DNA of 64,000 nucleotides, taken from contig NC_009445.1 in the NCBI RefSeq assembly GCF_000026145.1, positions 5,610,501 through 5,674,500 of the forward strand. Reading direction: 5' to 3'. Made by a program: the position numbers and the translations under genes. Below the pieces are notes generated by a model. That model did not search any database and was not told the DNA's origin. It was given only the letters and a program-made list of their open reading frames with translations. This document shows positions 35,767 to 44,771 of the stretch, piece by piece. Origin of the DNA: Bradyrhizobium sp. ORS 278. Lineage in GTDB: Bacteria > Pseudomonadota > Alphaproteobacteria > Rhizobiales > Xanthobacteraceae. The first letter of the stretch is position 1. Each line of letters starts with the position of its first letter.

Positions 35767-36428
35767 CATCGGCTCGGCTTGAGTTGCCCGTCGGGCGCGA
35801 TGCCGTGCGACGGGCGGCGCGGCGATCGCGTTCCTCGTCGGACCGTTGCTTGCGCGTAGATGGCCATTTCCGTCGCGCGCTCAACATGATCAGCGCTGTC
35901 CAGCCCTTGAGCAAAAAAGAATTTACTTTCGCCTTATCGGAAATCGTGGTTGTCTGGCACCCATCCCGCCTCGTCGAGAGGGCGTATCGCGGTCGTCACG
36001 AACGTGGAGGCGGGATGCGGTGGACGCCGGCGGCGCGCAGCATGGCTCGTGAGAGCGTGCGGACGAACGCGCACCGGCGTACGGCCAAGTCGCGTGGTCC
36101 TGGCATCCCGAAGCCGATGCCCCCGCGGCGGCGCACTCATAGCGCGTCGTCGCGCACGGTGACCAGACAGCCCGGCGCACCGGGGAGAACGCGAAGCAAC
36201 CGTTAAGACCATCCGCGCAGGGAGGGCCGGGATGTCCCCGCCGAACCTGTGGTACCTGCCGCCTGCATTCTTGTCTGCAGGCGGGCCATGGGGGCGGCAG
36301 GCTCCCGGCCTTCCCTGCGCCTCTCTGTTTGAGGGAGGCGATCGAGATGCAAAGCTCGGGCGTCAGGCGCCGCGAGGATGCACCGTCATATCCAATGAGA
36401 GCCTTTGTTAATCAGTCGACCGATCACC
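35767..36428. other. Gene-poor region containing a conserved-looking non-coding element
   Basis: No convincing protein gene is seen. From about 35960 to 36390 the sequence has the look of a repeated Bradyrhizobium element: a GC-rich part (cgtggtcctggcatcccg), then ccggggagaacgcgaagcaa, then the helix described at 36215-36320. The short reading frames here have no conserved features. Confidence 0.55.
36215..36320 (+). ncRNA. Candidate structured RNA element
   Basis: Arms gcgcagggagggccggg (36215-36231) and cccggccttccctgcgc (36304-36320) pair over 17 positions with one G-U. Inside, ccgcctgca / tgcaggcgg (36259-36284) forms a perfect 9-bp hairpin. A competing pair, cctgccgcc with ggcggcagg (36256-36264 with 36293-36301), excludes that hairpin. 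A smaller hairpin (ctctctgtttgagggag) follows. Strand is a guess. Confidence 0.5.
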
Positions 36429-36609
36429 GGGGCCTCATGGTTCGAGACGCGCCTTCGGAGGCATCGATGGTGAGGCAGGCTTCAGCGCACGGCGCTCCTC
36501 ACCATGAGGGGCGGGAGCATCACTCTCGACGAGAACGTCTTGGATCTCACCGCGCACTCAACCCTCATCCTGAGGAGCCCGCCGCAGGCGGGCGTCTCGA
36601 AGGATGGCC
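36429..36609. repeat. Repeat family R1, copy 2
   Basis: Contains ggcctcatggttcgagacgc, gctcctcaccatgagggg and cctgaggagcccgccgcagg, the same blocks as in the copies at 30039 and 38524. Confidence 0.85.
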
Positions 36610-36647
36610 GCGGGCGCTGCCGGGGCCACGCCCGATGCGGTCACCGA

Positions 36648-37268
36648 CTACTGCGCCTGCGGCGCGCCATAGTTCGGGGCCAGCAGGCGGTTGCGGAGCA
36701 GCCAGGCCATGGTGCGGGTCCAGGATTCGTCGGTGTTGCCGCGCATGTCGGCGGTCATCGCCGCGACGGGCTTCCCGGTGTGCGCGTCACGCAGATAGAT
36801 GTTCATGTTGAGGATGAGATTGGACACCTTCTGCACCGTGCCAGTGATGGCGAGATCGGCGCCGATGTCGGCGGCGAGCTTGATGTCGCAGCCGCCGCAG
36901 GCCTGCAGATTGCTGTGGTGCGCCGCATCGTTAACAGCGGCGATATCGAGCACGCGGAATTTGCCGGACTCCTGCAGCGCCGCGCGCAATTGCTCGGCCG
37001 CATGTGCCAGCCTCTGCTGCTCGTCCTGCCGCGGCCCCTGCACCTCGCCCTGCAGGCTGGTGTCGATCAGCTCGAAATCGAACACCGCGACTTTGGGCGG
37101 CTCGGCATGCGCTGATGCTGCAGACATCAGGATCAGGGACGCGAGGAGGACAGCCAGTTTCAAGGTCGTGATCCGAATGACGCGGGAGCGGCGAAAAGTG
37201 GGGTTGAAAGCTAGGCCAAATCGTTCATCTTGCAAGACGAAACCTCGCCAAAAAGGACGAGGGAACAA
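36648..37268 (-). CDS. DUF3280-type secreted protein of quinoprotein clusters
   Basis: The longest reading is 206 residues. A hydrophobic signal segment (LKLAVLLASLILMSAASAHA) begins about 35 residues in, so the true start is probably downstream, perhaps TTG 37163. The mature part opens KVAVFDFELIDTSLQGE and has CGGCD plus LAITGTVQKVSNLILNMNIYL, as in DUF3280/DUF2380 proteins that bind or report in the periplasm. Genes of this type accompany PQQ-dehydrogenase accessory clusters. It is divergent from the substrate-binding protein at 37268. Confidence 0.8.
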   Translation of the reverse strand: MFPRPFWRGFVLQDERFGLAFNPTFRRSRVIRITTLKLAVLLASLILMSAASAHAEPPKVAVFDFELIDTSLQGEVQGPRQDEQQRLAHAAEQLRAALQESGKFRVLDIAAVNDAAHHSNLQACGGCDIKLAADIGADLAITGTVQKVSNLILNMNIYLRDAHTGKPVAAMTADMRGNTDESWTRTMAWLLRNRLLAPNYGAPQAQ

Positions 37269-38476
37269 TGGGAGGACATGTGGTCCTGAGAGTTCTGGCC
37301 CGATCTCTGATCGGCGCGATCGGCCTCATGGCCGCCGCAACCGCCGCTGATGCGGCGGACCCGGTCGACATCGCGATCGGCTATCTCGGCCGCGCCGGCG
37401 TGCCGCAGACCTTGTCGCCGCTCGACCAGCCGGCGGCCGATGACGGCGTGGCCGGCGCGAGGCTCGCGATCGAGGACAACAACACCACCGGCAAGTTCCT
37501 CAACCAGCGCTTCACGCTGATCGACCGCAAGGTCAAGGACGACGAGGACGCCGCGCAGGCGGCCAATGAGCTCGCGGCGAAAACAGCCTTCATCCTCGCC
37601 GACCTCCCGGCGGATGCGCTGCTCAAGGTCGCCGACAGCCTGCGCGGCCGCGGCGTCGCCCTGCTCAATGTCGGCGCCACCGATGATCGGCTGCGTGAGC
37701 AGGATTGCCGCGCCAACGTCATTCACGTCGCGCCGACGCGCTCGATGCTCGCCGATGGCCTCGCGCAATATCTGGTCTGGAAGCAGTGGAAGCGCTGGCT
37801 GCTGGTCACCGGTTCGCATGACAACGACAAGCTGTTCGCCGACGCGCTGCGCCGGGCCGCCACCCGCTTCGGCGCCAAGATCGTCGAGGAGCGCACGTTC
37901 GAGGACACCGGCGGCGCACGGCGCACCGACAGCGGCGTCACCCTGATCCAGCGCCAGATGCCGGTGTTCACGCAGAAGGCGCCGGCGTATGACGTGCTGG
38001 TCGCCGCCGACGAGAGCGAGGTGTTCGCCGACTATCTGCCCTACCGCACCTGGGATCCGCGCCCCGTCGCGGGCTCGGCGGGGCTGCGGCCGACCAGTTG
38101 GGATCCGGCACAGGACCAGTGGGGCGCGACGCAGTTGCAGAACCGCTTCATGAAGCTCGCTTCGCGCCGCATGGATGCATTGGACATGCAGGCCTGGATG
38201 GCCGTGCGGATGGTCGGCGAAGCCGCGTCGCGCACCAACTCCGGCGATGCGAAGGCGATGACGGACTATCTGAAGAGCCCGGCCTTCACCATCGCCGCCT
38301 TCAAGGGCACGCGGCTGTCGTTGCGCGACTGGAATCTGCAGCTGCGCCAGCCGATCCTGCTCGCCGACGGCCGCATGATCGTCTCCGTCTCCCCGCAGGA
38401 AGGCTTCCTGCACCAGGTCTCCGAACTGGACACCCTTGGCGTCGACCGCCCCGAAACCAAGTGCAAGCTGCAATGA
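37268..38476 (+). CDS. ABC-type substrate-binding protein of the PQQ-dehydrogenase cluster
   Basis: A 402-residue periplasmic binding protein of the branched-chain-amino-acid type, with a signal peptide (cleavage near ADAADPV) and IAIGYLGRAGVPQ. Segments such as DRKVKDDEDAAQAANEL and LNVGATDDRLREQDC are typical of the family that co-occurs with quinoprotein alcohol dehydrogenases. GTG 37280, behind GGGAGGA, is an alternative start. It leads the plus-strand group of beta-propeller, ABC ATPase, permease and a secreted protein. Its ligand is unknown. Confidence 0.88.
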   Translation: MGGHVVLRVLARSLIGAIGLMAAATAADAADPVDIAIGYLGRAGVPQTLSPLDQPAADDGVAGARLAIEDNNTTGKFLNQRFTLIDRKVKDDEDAAQAANELAAKTAFILADLPADALLKVADSLRGRGVALLNVGATDDRLREQDCRANVIHVAPTRSMLADGLAQYLVWKQWKRWLLVTGSHDNDKLFADALRRAATRFGAKIVEERTFEDTGGARRTDSGVTLIQRQMPVFTQKAPAYDVLVAADESEVFADYLPYRTWDPRPVAGSAGLRPTSWDPAQDQWGATQLQNRFMKLASRRMDALDMQAWMAVRMVGEAASRTNSGDAKAMTDYLKSPAFTIAAFKGTRLSLRDWNLQLRQPILLADGRMIVSVSPQEGFLHQVSELDTLGVDRPETKCKLQ

Positions 38477-38523
38477 TGTCGGATGTGATGATGGTGATGA
38501 AGCAGCTTTACGGCCCAGCGTCT

Positions 38524-38731
38524 CCCCTCACCCTGAGGAGCCCGCCGAAGGCGGGCGTCTCGAAGGGCGAGGCCTCGCTGGGGCCTCATGGTTCGAGACG
38601 CGCCGGCGGCGCTCCTCACCATGAGGGTCATCACCGGGCTGCCCTCCCTATGGAGAGTTTTCGATATCGCCGCGCGTTCAGCCCTCGTCCTGAGGAGCCC
38701 GCCGCCGGCGGGCGTCTCGAAGGACGGCCGC
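38524..38731. repeat. Repeat family R1, copy 3, running into a gene
   Basis: Contains two gaggagcccgccg...cgggcgtctcgaagg blocks and one ggttcgagacgcgcc block. Its right end lies inside the 5' part of the beta-propeller reading frame, and the only in-frame ATG (38650) is within the repeat. Confidence 0.85.
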
Positions 38732-39717
38732 AAGTTCGAAAGCGCTTCAACGCAGCAGCCTGCCTGCTCGCGGCCGCACTCTCCCTCGCCGCGATCTCCC
38801 CCGCCTCAGCCTACGTCGCCTTCGTGTCCAACGAAAAAGGCAACACCGTATCCGTCATCGACACCGACAGCTGGACGGTGACAAAAACCATCAAGGTCGG
38901 CCAGCGCCCGCGCGGCATCGCGTTCACGCGCGATGGCAAATTCGTGATGGTGGCGGTCGGCGACGACGACACCATCCAGCTCATCGACGCGAAAAAGATG
39001 GAGATCGTCGACACCCTGCCCTCCGGCCCGGATCCCGAGCTGTTCGCGCAGGACACCGCCGGCAAGACGCTCTACGTCGCCAACGAGAACGACAACACCG
39101 TCACCGTGCTCGATCTCGAGAAGCGCGTGCGGATCGGCGACGTCCAGGTCGGCGTCGAGCCCGAAGGCATGATGCTCAGCCCGGACGGCAAGATCCTGAT
39201 CTGCACCTCCGAGACCACCAACATGGCGCATTTCATCGACACGGCCACGCGCAAGATCGTGGCCAACGTGCTGGTCGATGCGCGGCCGCGCTATGCCGAG
39301 TTCAAGACCGACGGCTCGGAGCTGTGGGTCTCCGCCGAGATCGGCGGCACGGTGTCGATCATCGACCCCGCCAAGCGCGAGGTGACCGGCAAGATCAAGT
39401 TCGCCGTGCCGGGCCTGCGCAGCGAGGCGATCCAGCCGGTCGGCATCAGCCTGACCAAGGACGGCAAGACCGGCTTCGTCGCGCTCGGCCCGGCCAACCG
39501 CGTCGCGGTCGTCGACGGCACCACGCATGAGGTGAAGAAGTATCTCCTCGTCGGCCAGCGCGTCTGGCACATGGAGTTCACGCCCGACGAAAAGTATCTG
39601 CTCGTCACCAACGGCGTCTCCAACGATGTCTCGGTGATCGACGTCGCCGCGCAGAAGGTGATCAAGACCATCCAGGTCGGCGAGCTGCCCTGGGGCATCA
39701 CGATTGCACAGCCATGA
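38650..39717 (+). CDS. YVTN beta-propeller protein associated with PQQ-dependent catabolism
   Basis: A 355-residue secreted protein made of about seven repeats such as GNTVSVIDTDSWTVTKTIKVG, NDNTVTVLDLEKRVRIGDVQVG and NDVSVIDVAAQKVIKTIQVG. A signal segment (RKRFNAAACLLAAALSLAAI) precedes ASAYVAFVSNEKG. Residues 1-28 (from MESFRYRRAF) are encoded by the intergenic repeat, so the signal peptide is unusually deep and the original start codon seems to be gone. The stop overlaps the next start (ATGATGA). Its role is unproven; it may dock the dehydrogenase or transporter. Confidence 0.85.
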   Translation: MESFRYRRAFSPRPEEPAAGGRLEGRPQVRKRFNAAACLLAAALSLAAISPASAYVAFVSNEKGNTVSVIDTDSWTVTKTIKVGQRPRGIAFTRDGKFVMVAVGDDDTIQLIDAKKMEIVDTLPSGPDPELFAQDTAGKTLYVANENDNTVTVLDLEKRVRIGDVQVGVEPEGMMLSPDGKILICTSETTNMAHFIDTATRKIVANVLVDARPRYAEFKTDGSELWVSAEIGGTVSIIDPAKREVTGKIKFAVPGLRSEAIQPVGISLTKDGKTGFVALGPANRVAVVDGTTHEVKKYLLVGQRVWHMEFTPDEKYLLVTNGVSNDVSVIDVAAQKVIKTIQVGELPWGITIAQP

Positions 39718-40544
39718 TGACGAAGAACGCCCCCGCTCTCGACTCCACGAACCTAGCGCCGCAGCCGGCGTCTGATCAGGTGCCGGCCCTGTCGGTCGCC
39801 GGCGTCAGCCATTCCTATGGCGCACGCAAGGCGCTCGGCGACGTCAGCTTCGCCGTCAGGCCTGCGAGCTTCACCGCCCTGCTCGGCCTCAACGGGGCCG
39901 GCAAGAGCACGCTGTTCTCGCTGATCACCCGCCTGTTCGCGGTTCAATCGGGCAAGATCGACATTTTCGGCCATGACATCGGCCGCACGCCGGGCGAGGC
40001 GCTGCGGCTGCTCGGCGTCGTGTTCCAGCCGCGCACGGTCGATCTCGATCTGTCGCTGCGGCAGAACCTGCTCTATCACGCCGCCCTGCACGGCATCTCG
40101 CGCCGCGAAGCCCGCGCGCGTAGCGAGGAGTTGCTGGCGCGCATCGGCCTGGCCGACCGCGCCGGCAACAAGGTGCGCGATCTCTCCGGCGGCCAGATGC
40201 GGCGGCTGGAGATCGCCCGGGCCCTGCTGCACCGGCCGCGCCTCTTGCTGCTCGACGAGGCCACCGTCGGGCTCGACGTCAAGGCGCGCGCCGACATCGT
40301 CGGCCATGTCCGCCAGCTCGTCACCGAGCAGGGCATCGGCGTGCTCTGGGCGACCCATCTGTTCGACGAGATCGCCGCAAGTGATGACCTCGTGGTGCTG
40401 CATCAGGGCCGCGTGCTGGCGCGCGGGCCGGTGCCGCAGGTGATCGCCGAGGCCGGCGCCTCCGACGTCAACGCCGCGTTTGCACGGCTGACCACCCAGG
40501 CCAGCCCGGCCAGCGCAGGTCCGGCGCGGAGTGCCGACACATGA
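39714..40544 (+). CDS. ABC transporter ATPase of the quinoprotein cluster
   Basis: A 276-residue ABC-2-type ATPase: Walker A GLNGAGKST, signature LSGGQMRR, Walker B LLLLDEATVGLD, H-loop WATHLFDEI. It is coupled by overlapping codons to the beta-propeller gene before and the permease after. In Pseudomonas the matching gene set (pedABC type) lies beside ethanol quinoproteins. The exported substrate is unknown. Confidence 0.93.
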   Translation: MMTKNAPALDSTNLAPQPASDQVPALSVAGVSHSYGARKALGDVSFAVRPASFTALLGLNGAGKSTLFSLITRLFAVQSGKIDIFGHDIGRTPGEALRLLGVVFQPRTVDLDLSLRQNLLYHAALHGISRREARARSEELLARIGLADRAGNKVRDLSGGQMRRLEIARALLHRPRLLLLDEATVGLDVKARADIVGHVRQLVTEQGIGVLWATHLFDEIAASDDLVVLHQGRVLARGPVPQVIAEAGASDVNAAFARLTTQASPASAGPARSADT

Positions 40545-41395
40545 CCGTGACGACCGTCCATACTCCCGCCCCGGCCCGCAGCGGCTTTTCCGCCGGCGAG
40601 TACATCACATGCCTGATCGGCATCGTCTGGCGCGAGGGCCTGCGCTTCCTGCATCAGCGCGAGCGCTTCGTCTCGGCGCTGGTGCGGCCGCTGGTGTGGC
40701 TGTTCATCTTCGCCGCCGGCTTCCGCCAGGTGCTGGGTATCTCGATCATCCCGCCCTACGAGACCTACATCCTCTACGAGGTCTATATCGCGCCCGGACT
40801 GATGGCGATGATCCAGCTGTTCAACGGCATGCAGTCGTCGCTGTCGATGGTCTACGACCGCGAGATGGGCAACATGCGCACCCTGCTGGTGAGCCCGCTG
40901 CCACGCGGCTATCTGCTGTTCTGCAAGCTGCTCGCCGGCACCGCCGTCTCCGTGCTGCAGGTCTATGCGTTCCTGGTCATCGCCTGGTTCTGGGACATCA
41001 CACCGCCGCCGATGGGCTATCTCACCGTGCTGCCTGCGCTGATCCTGTCCGGCCTGATGCTCGGCGCGCTGGGCATGCTGATCTCCTCCGGCATCAAGCA
41101 ACTGGAGAATTTCGCCGGCGTCATGAACTTCGTGATCTTCCCGATGTTCTTCGCCTCGTCCGCGCTCTATCCGCTGTGGCGCGTCGAGGAAGGCAGCCCG
41201 TGGCTCGCCTATCTCTGCGAGGCCAATCCCTTCACCCACGCGGTCGAGCTCATCCGCTTTGCGCTCTATGGCAAGCTGAACTGGGTGTCGCTGGCCGTGG
41301 TCGGCGGCTGCACCGCCGTGTTCATGATCGGCGCGATCCTGGCCTACGATCCATCGCGGGGTTTTGTCAGGCGTGGCCCCGGAGGCGAGGCATGA
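40541..41395 (+). CDS. ABC-2 type permease of the quinoprotein cluster
   Basis: A 284-residue membrane protein with about six transmembrane segments (for example LVRPLVWLFIFAAGF and FLVIAWFW) and the ABC-2 motif near EMGNMRTLLVSPLPRGYLL. It overlaps the ATPase gene (ATGA) and the next gene. With the ATPase it forms a probable exporter of unknown substrate. Confidence 0.93.
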   Translation: MTVTTVHTPAPARSGFSAGEYITCLIGIVWREGLRFLHQRERFVSALVRPLVWLFIFAAGFRQVLGISIIPPYETYILYEVYIAPGLMAMIQLFNGMQSSLSMVYDREMGNMRTLLVSPLPRGYLLFCKLLAGTAVSVLQVYAFLVIAWFWDITPPPMGYLTVLPALILSGLMLGALGMLISSGIKQLENFAGVMNFVIFPMFFASSALYPLWRVEEGSPWLAYLCEANPFTHAVELIRFALYGKLNWVSLAVVGGCTAVFMIGAILAYDPSRGFVRRGPGGEA

Positions 41396-42003
41396 GGGTG
41401 AGATCGTTGATAGCAGGCATCGCCTTTCTCGCGACCGCAGGCTCAGCATATGCGGCCGATCCGCGCTATCCCGACTGGCCGTGTCCGCAGGCCAAAGTGC
41501 CGGAAATCTCGATCGCCGCGGTGTGGGCCGGTCCGCCGGTCGACGATGTCGGCGCGAGCTGGAAGGACGACGCGAAGATCGCTGAGCTCGTCGTCAAGCT
41601 CGCGGCGCGACGCATTCCCCTGGAGCAGGCGCAGAAGGACGTCGCCGATTTCCTGACCGGAACAGCCGAGGAGAAGACCCGCAAGGGCAAGCTCCTGTTT
41701 GCAGGCCTGTTCGACACGCTGAACGCCCAGCGCACGTCGGTCATGAACGGACTCGAACGCGTCATGCGCAAGCAGCGCGAGGCGGTCGACAAGGTGCGAG
41801 GCGACACCATCGCGCTGCAGGAGATGCAGAGCAGCGCCACCCGCGACGAAGCCAAGGTGGAGGAGTTGAGCAATCAGCTGAACTGGGAGACGCGCATTTT
41901 CGAGGACCGCCGCCGCGTGATGAAATTCGTCTGCGAGGTCCCGACCGCCATCGACCAGCGCCTCTTCGCCCTCGCCCGCGAGATCCAGCAGGACATGGAG
42001 TAG
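41392..42003 (+). CDS. Secreted protein of unknown function, quinoprotein cluster
   Basis: A 203-residue protein with a signal peptide (MRVRSLIAGIAFLATAGSAYA, cleavage near AYAADP). The mature part has YPDWPCPQAKVPEISIAAVW, then a mostly helical, charged region (about 90-190) that could form a coiled coil. A Cys near each end (WPCPQ and KFVCEV) may form a disulfide. It overlaps the permease stop (ATGA) and is the last gene of this group. No function is known to me. Confidence 0.85.
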   Translation: MRVRSLIAGIAFLATAGSAYAADPRYPDWPCPQAKVPEISIAAVWAGPPVDDVGASWKDDAKIAELVVKLAARRIPLEQAQKDVADFLTGTAEEKTRKGKLLFAGLFDTLNAQRTSVMNGLERVMRKQREAVDKVRGDTIALQEMQSSATRDEAKVEELSNQLNWETRIFEDRRRVMKFVCEVPTAIDQRLFALAREIQQDME

Positions 42004-42057
42004 GCCCGCGGATGCCGCTCGCCAGACCAAGCGACCAAGTCGAGCGAAGGCACCGAT

Positions 42058-42152
42058 GCCTCCACACCGTCATGCCCGGGCTTGTCCCGGGCATCCACGT
42101 CCGGCGGCTTGGCGCGGCGTGGATGGCCGGGACAAGCCCGGCCATGACGAGC
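42058..42152. repeat. Palindromic repeat (cgtcatgcccgggcttgtcc type)
   Basis: ccgtcatgcccgggcttgtc pairs with gacaagcccggccatgacg at the other end, between convergent genes. This is a common Bradyrhizobiaceae intergenic palindrome. Confidence 0.85.
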
Positions 42153-42194
42153 CAAACAATAGGCAGCGGAGTTTGTAGCTGCCAAATTGTCCGC

Positions 42195-42755
42195 TCACTC
42201 CTCGGGTCTTGGCTCGGGCTGGGTCTGCTGCAGCGGCAGGTCGGCGCGGGCCCAGCCGTCGGTGCCGTCGGGATACCAGGCGACGTTGCGGTAGCCATAG
42301 GTCAGCGCGCGACGCGCGGCATTCCACGACATCCAGCAATCCTCGAGGCAGTAGAACACGAGCAGACGGCCCAGGTCGCCGCCGGACGCCTGCGCAAGGC
42401 CGCGCTTCAGATAGTCCTCGGTGACGGCAGCCAGCACGCCATAGCCGGTGTCGGGCAGCCAGATGCTGCCGGGAATGTCCAGACGCGGCTGTTCCCGCCA
42501 CACGGTGCCAGCCGGCAGGTTCTTCGGCTTCGGCGGGCGCGGCAGCACGTCGATGAAGGCAGCGGACTTGTCGCGCCAGATCGCCTCGGTCTCGCGCGTC
42601 GACAGCACGCGAGCGCCTTTGAGCGTCGTCGGCACCGGCGCGCGGTAGGTCTCCGTGCGATAGCTGTCCGGCTCCGGCACGAGATCGTCGGCCCGCACCG
42701 CCGCGGCGATCAGCAGCAGGCCTGCCAATGCCGCAACGGCGAGCCGGCTGATCAT
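42195..42755 (-). CDS. PQQ-dependent catabolism-associated CXXCW motif protein
   Basis: A 186-residue periplasmic rhodanese-like protein with a signal peptide (MISRLAVAALAGLLLIAAAV). It has the hallmark YCLEDCWMSWNAARRAL, here spaced C-x3-C-W, after an ISLP-like segment. It occurs only with PQQ alcohol dehydrogenases and may handle thiols or redox relay. Its start overlaps the stop of the preceding substrate-binding gene (ATGA), so the two are co-translated. Confidence 0.9.
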   Translation of the reverse strand: MISRLAVAALAGLLLIAAAVRADDLVPEPDSYRTETYRAPVPTTLKGARVLSTRETEAIWRDKSAAFIDVLPRPPKPKNLPAGTVWREQPRLDIPGSIWLPDTGYGVLAAVTEDYLKRGLAQASGGDLGRLLVFYCLEDCWMSWNAARRALTYGYRNVAWYPDGTDGWARADLPLQQTQPEPRPEE

Positions 42756-43627
42756 GGCTTCGTCGCAGCCTCGGCGGTGATCAGATGATTGCTCTCATCC
42801 AGCAGCGGCACGCCGAAATCGAGCAGGATCTTGTTGATCTCGCCTTGGTTCTCCTGGATCAGCTTGTTGAGCTGCCGCCGCCAGTTCTGATCGGCGCCGC
42901 GCACGCCCATGGCGATGCGGTAGATCAGCTTCGGCCCGGACGTCTCCTTCACCAGCGGCGTGACGTGCAGCTGCGGGCTCGCCTGCTTGGCGTAGTAGCC
43001 GGCCATCGGCCCCCACAGCACGCCGGCATCGATCTCGCCGGATTTCAGATCATTGATCATCGCCTCGGCCGACGAATCCACGCGGGTGTCGATCATCAGC
43101 GGATACGGCTTCGCCGTCGTCATCAAACCGGCCAGCGCCATGTTGGTGGCCGGCGGCGTGCCGGCCACGATGCCAATATGCTTGCCCTTGAGCTTGGCGT
43201 CTTCCAGCGTGGTGACGTCGGCCAGATCGGAGCCGGGCTTAGTCACGATGGCGTAGGCCGTCCGGTAGTAGGGACTGGTGCTCTGCACCAGATCGTCGCC
43301 CTGCGGAAAGCCCATGATGACGTCGCAACGGTGCGAGCCGAGCGTCATGCGCACGAACCCAGTGGCCTGCGGAAAGAACGTATAGTCGACCTTCTTCTGC
43401 AGCTTGGCGGCCAGGAAATCCGCGAGCTTGTTCTCAAACCCCTCGCCCTTCTCGTTCGAGAACGGCAGGTTGCGCGGATCCGCGCAGACGCGCAGCACCT
43501 TCGGATCGACCAGCTCGATCGACAGGTCCAGGCCGTCATTGCTTTGCGCGTAGGAGGCGACAGGTCCCAGCAGCGTGAGGCCCGCGGCAACCGCCAGCGA
43601 ACCAATCAGAGTACGACGCTTCGTCAT
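42752..43627 (-). CDS. XoxJ-like substrate-binding protein of quinoprotein dehydrogenases
   Basis: A 291-residue periplasmic protein (signal peptide ending near ASYAQ), of the extracellular solute-binding type 3 fold. It has the family's RVCADPRNLPFSNEKGEGFE and FFPQATGFVRMTLG segments. XoxJ/MxaJ homologues sit next to methanol dehydrogenases and are thought to help activate or mature them. Start ATG 43627 follows GGAAG. A second, more divergent protein of the same kind is encoded at 52668-53606. Confidence 0.92.
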   Translation of the reverse strand: MTKRRTLIGSLAVAAGLTLLGPVASYAQSNDGLDLSIELVDPKVLRVCADPRNLPFSNEKGEGFENKLADFLAAKLQKKVDYTFFPQATGFVRMTLGSHRCDVIMGFPQGDDLVQSTSPYYRTAYAIVTKPGSDLADVTTLEDAKLKGKHIGIVAGTPPATNMALAGLMTTAKPYPLMIDTRVDSSAEAMINDLKSGEIDAGVLWGPMAGYYAKQASPQLHVTPLVKETSGPKLIYRIAMGVRGADQNWRRQLNKLIQENQGEINKILLDFGVPLLDESNHLITAEAATKP

Positions 43628-43788
43628 TCTTGCTTCCATCCCTATCGAGCCCATCGAGATCTTTTTGAAAATGCTAGGCCGCCGGCCTCGCATGCGCAAC
43701 AGCTGCCGTCATCGCGAAGAGGTGAGCGGATGCTGCGCCGCAACGTCGGCGGCGAGATGCACTCGTCTCACGCGAGCAAGGCGAAGCG

Positions 43789-44715
43789 ATGGTGAGACTT
43801 TTGATCATCGCCGTTGCAGCGTGCAGCGCTCTCGCATTCGGCGGCCCGGCGCGGGCCGAACCGCAGGACCTGCGTGTGAGCGAGATCGCGCCCGGCGTGT
43901 TCGTGTACATCGGCCAAACCGCCTTGATGACAGCCGACAACAACGGAGCCATCGCCAATGTCGGCTTCATCATCGGCGATGAGGCCGTGGCCGTGATCGA
44001 CACCGGCGGCAGCGTCCGTGAAGGCCGCGCGCTGCTCGCCGCGATCCGCGCCCGCACCGGCAAGCCGATCCGCTACGTCATCAACACCCACGCCCATCCC
44101 GACCACATGTTCGGCAACGCCGCGTTCCAGGCTGACGGAACCAGCTTTGTCGGCGCCACGAATCTGCCCCGGGCGCTTGCCCTGCGCGGACCGCATTACA
44201 TCGAGGCGTTCCGCCGGTTGATGGGCGCAGAGTTGATCGACGAGGTCCGTCTGGTCCCGCCGTCGATCCTCGTCGAGGACCAAATGCCGCTCGATCTCGG
44301 CGGCCGCACACTCACCCTGAAGGCCTGGAGCACGGCGCATAGCGACTGCGATCTGACGGTCTATGACGAGCGGAGCCGAACCTTGTTTGCCGGCGACCTC
44401 GTCTTCCTGCGTCACATCCCCGTGATGGACGGCAGCCTGCGCGGCTGGATTGCCGACCTCCGGCAACTCGCTGCGATCTCGGCCGATCGCGTGGTACCGG
44501 GCCATGGGCCCGTCAGTTCGTGGCCATGGGCGCTCAGCGATGAGCGTCGCTACCTCGACACGCTCGCTCACGACGTCCGCGGGCTGGTCACGGCCGGCAG
44601 GCCGATCGCAGATGCCGCCGGCGCCGCCCAATCGGAACGCGGCAAATGGGAGCTGTTCGACGACTACAATGCGCGCAACGCCACCGCGGCCTTCTCGGAA
44701 TTGGAATGGGAATGA
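43789..44715 (+). CDS. Quinoprotein relay system zinc metallohydrolase (MBL fold)
   Basis: A 308-residue secreted metallo-beta-lactamase-fold protein. Its signal peptide ends near ARAEP. The metal motif is HAHPDH at residues 101-106, with further ligands in STAHSD, GDLVF and VVPGHGP. Such proteins accompany PQQ dehydrogenases and SoxYZ-like carriers and may act on a carrier-bound intermediate. The substrate is unknown. It precedes the SoxYZ-like gene by 56 bases. Confidence 0.93.
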   Translation: MVRLLIIAVAACSALAFGGPARAEPQDLRVSEIAPGVFVYIGQTALMTADNNGAIANVGFIIGDEAVAVIDTGGSVREGRALLAAIRARTGKPIRYVINTHAHPDHMFGNAAFQADGTSFVGATNLPRALALRGPHYIEAFRRLMGAELIDEVRLVPPSILVEDQMPLDLGGRTLTLKAWSTAHSDCDLTVYDERSRTLFAGDLVFLRHIPVMDGSLRGWIADLRQLAAISADRVVPGHGPVSSWPWALSDERRYLDTLAHDVRGLVTAGRPIADAAGAAQSERGKWELFDDYNARNATAAFSELEWE

Positions 44716-44771
44716 GGTGGGGGACGCGCTATGATCGCAAGCAAACCAGAACGCTTCCGGAGGACTGCGCC

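Noticed and set aside
35947..36206. Short frames of 60-90 residues in the gene-poor gap
   Set aside because: Arg/Pro/Ala-rich composition typical of non-coding high-GC DNA; several overlap each other on both strands.
38098..38649. Upstream extension of the beta-propeller frame
   Set aside because: It overlaps the end of the substrate-binding gene in another frame and is made of repeat sequence; not a credible N-terminus.
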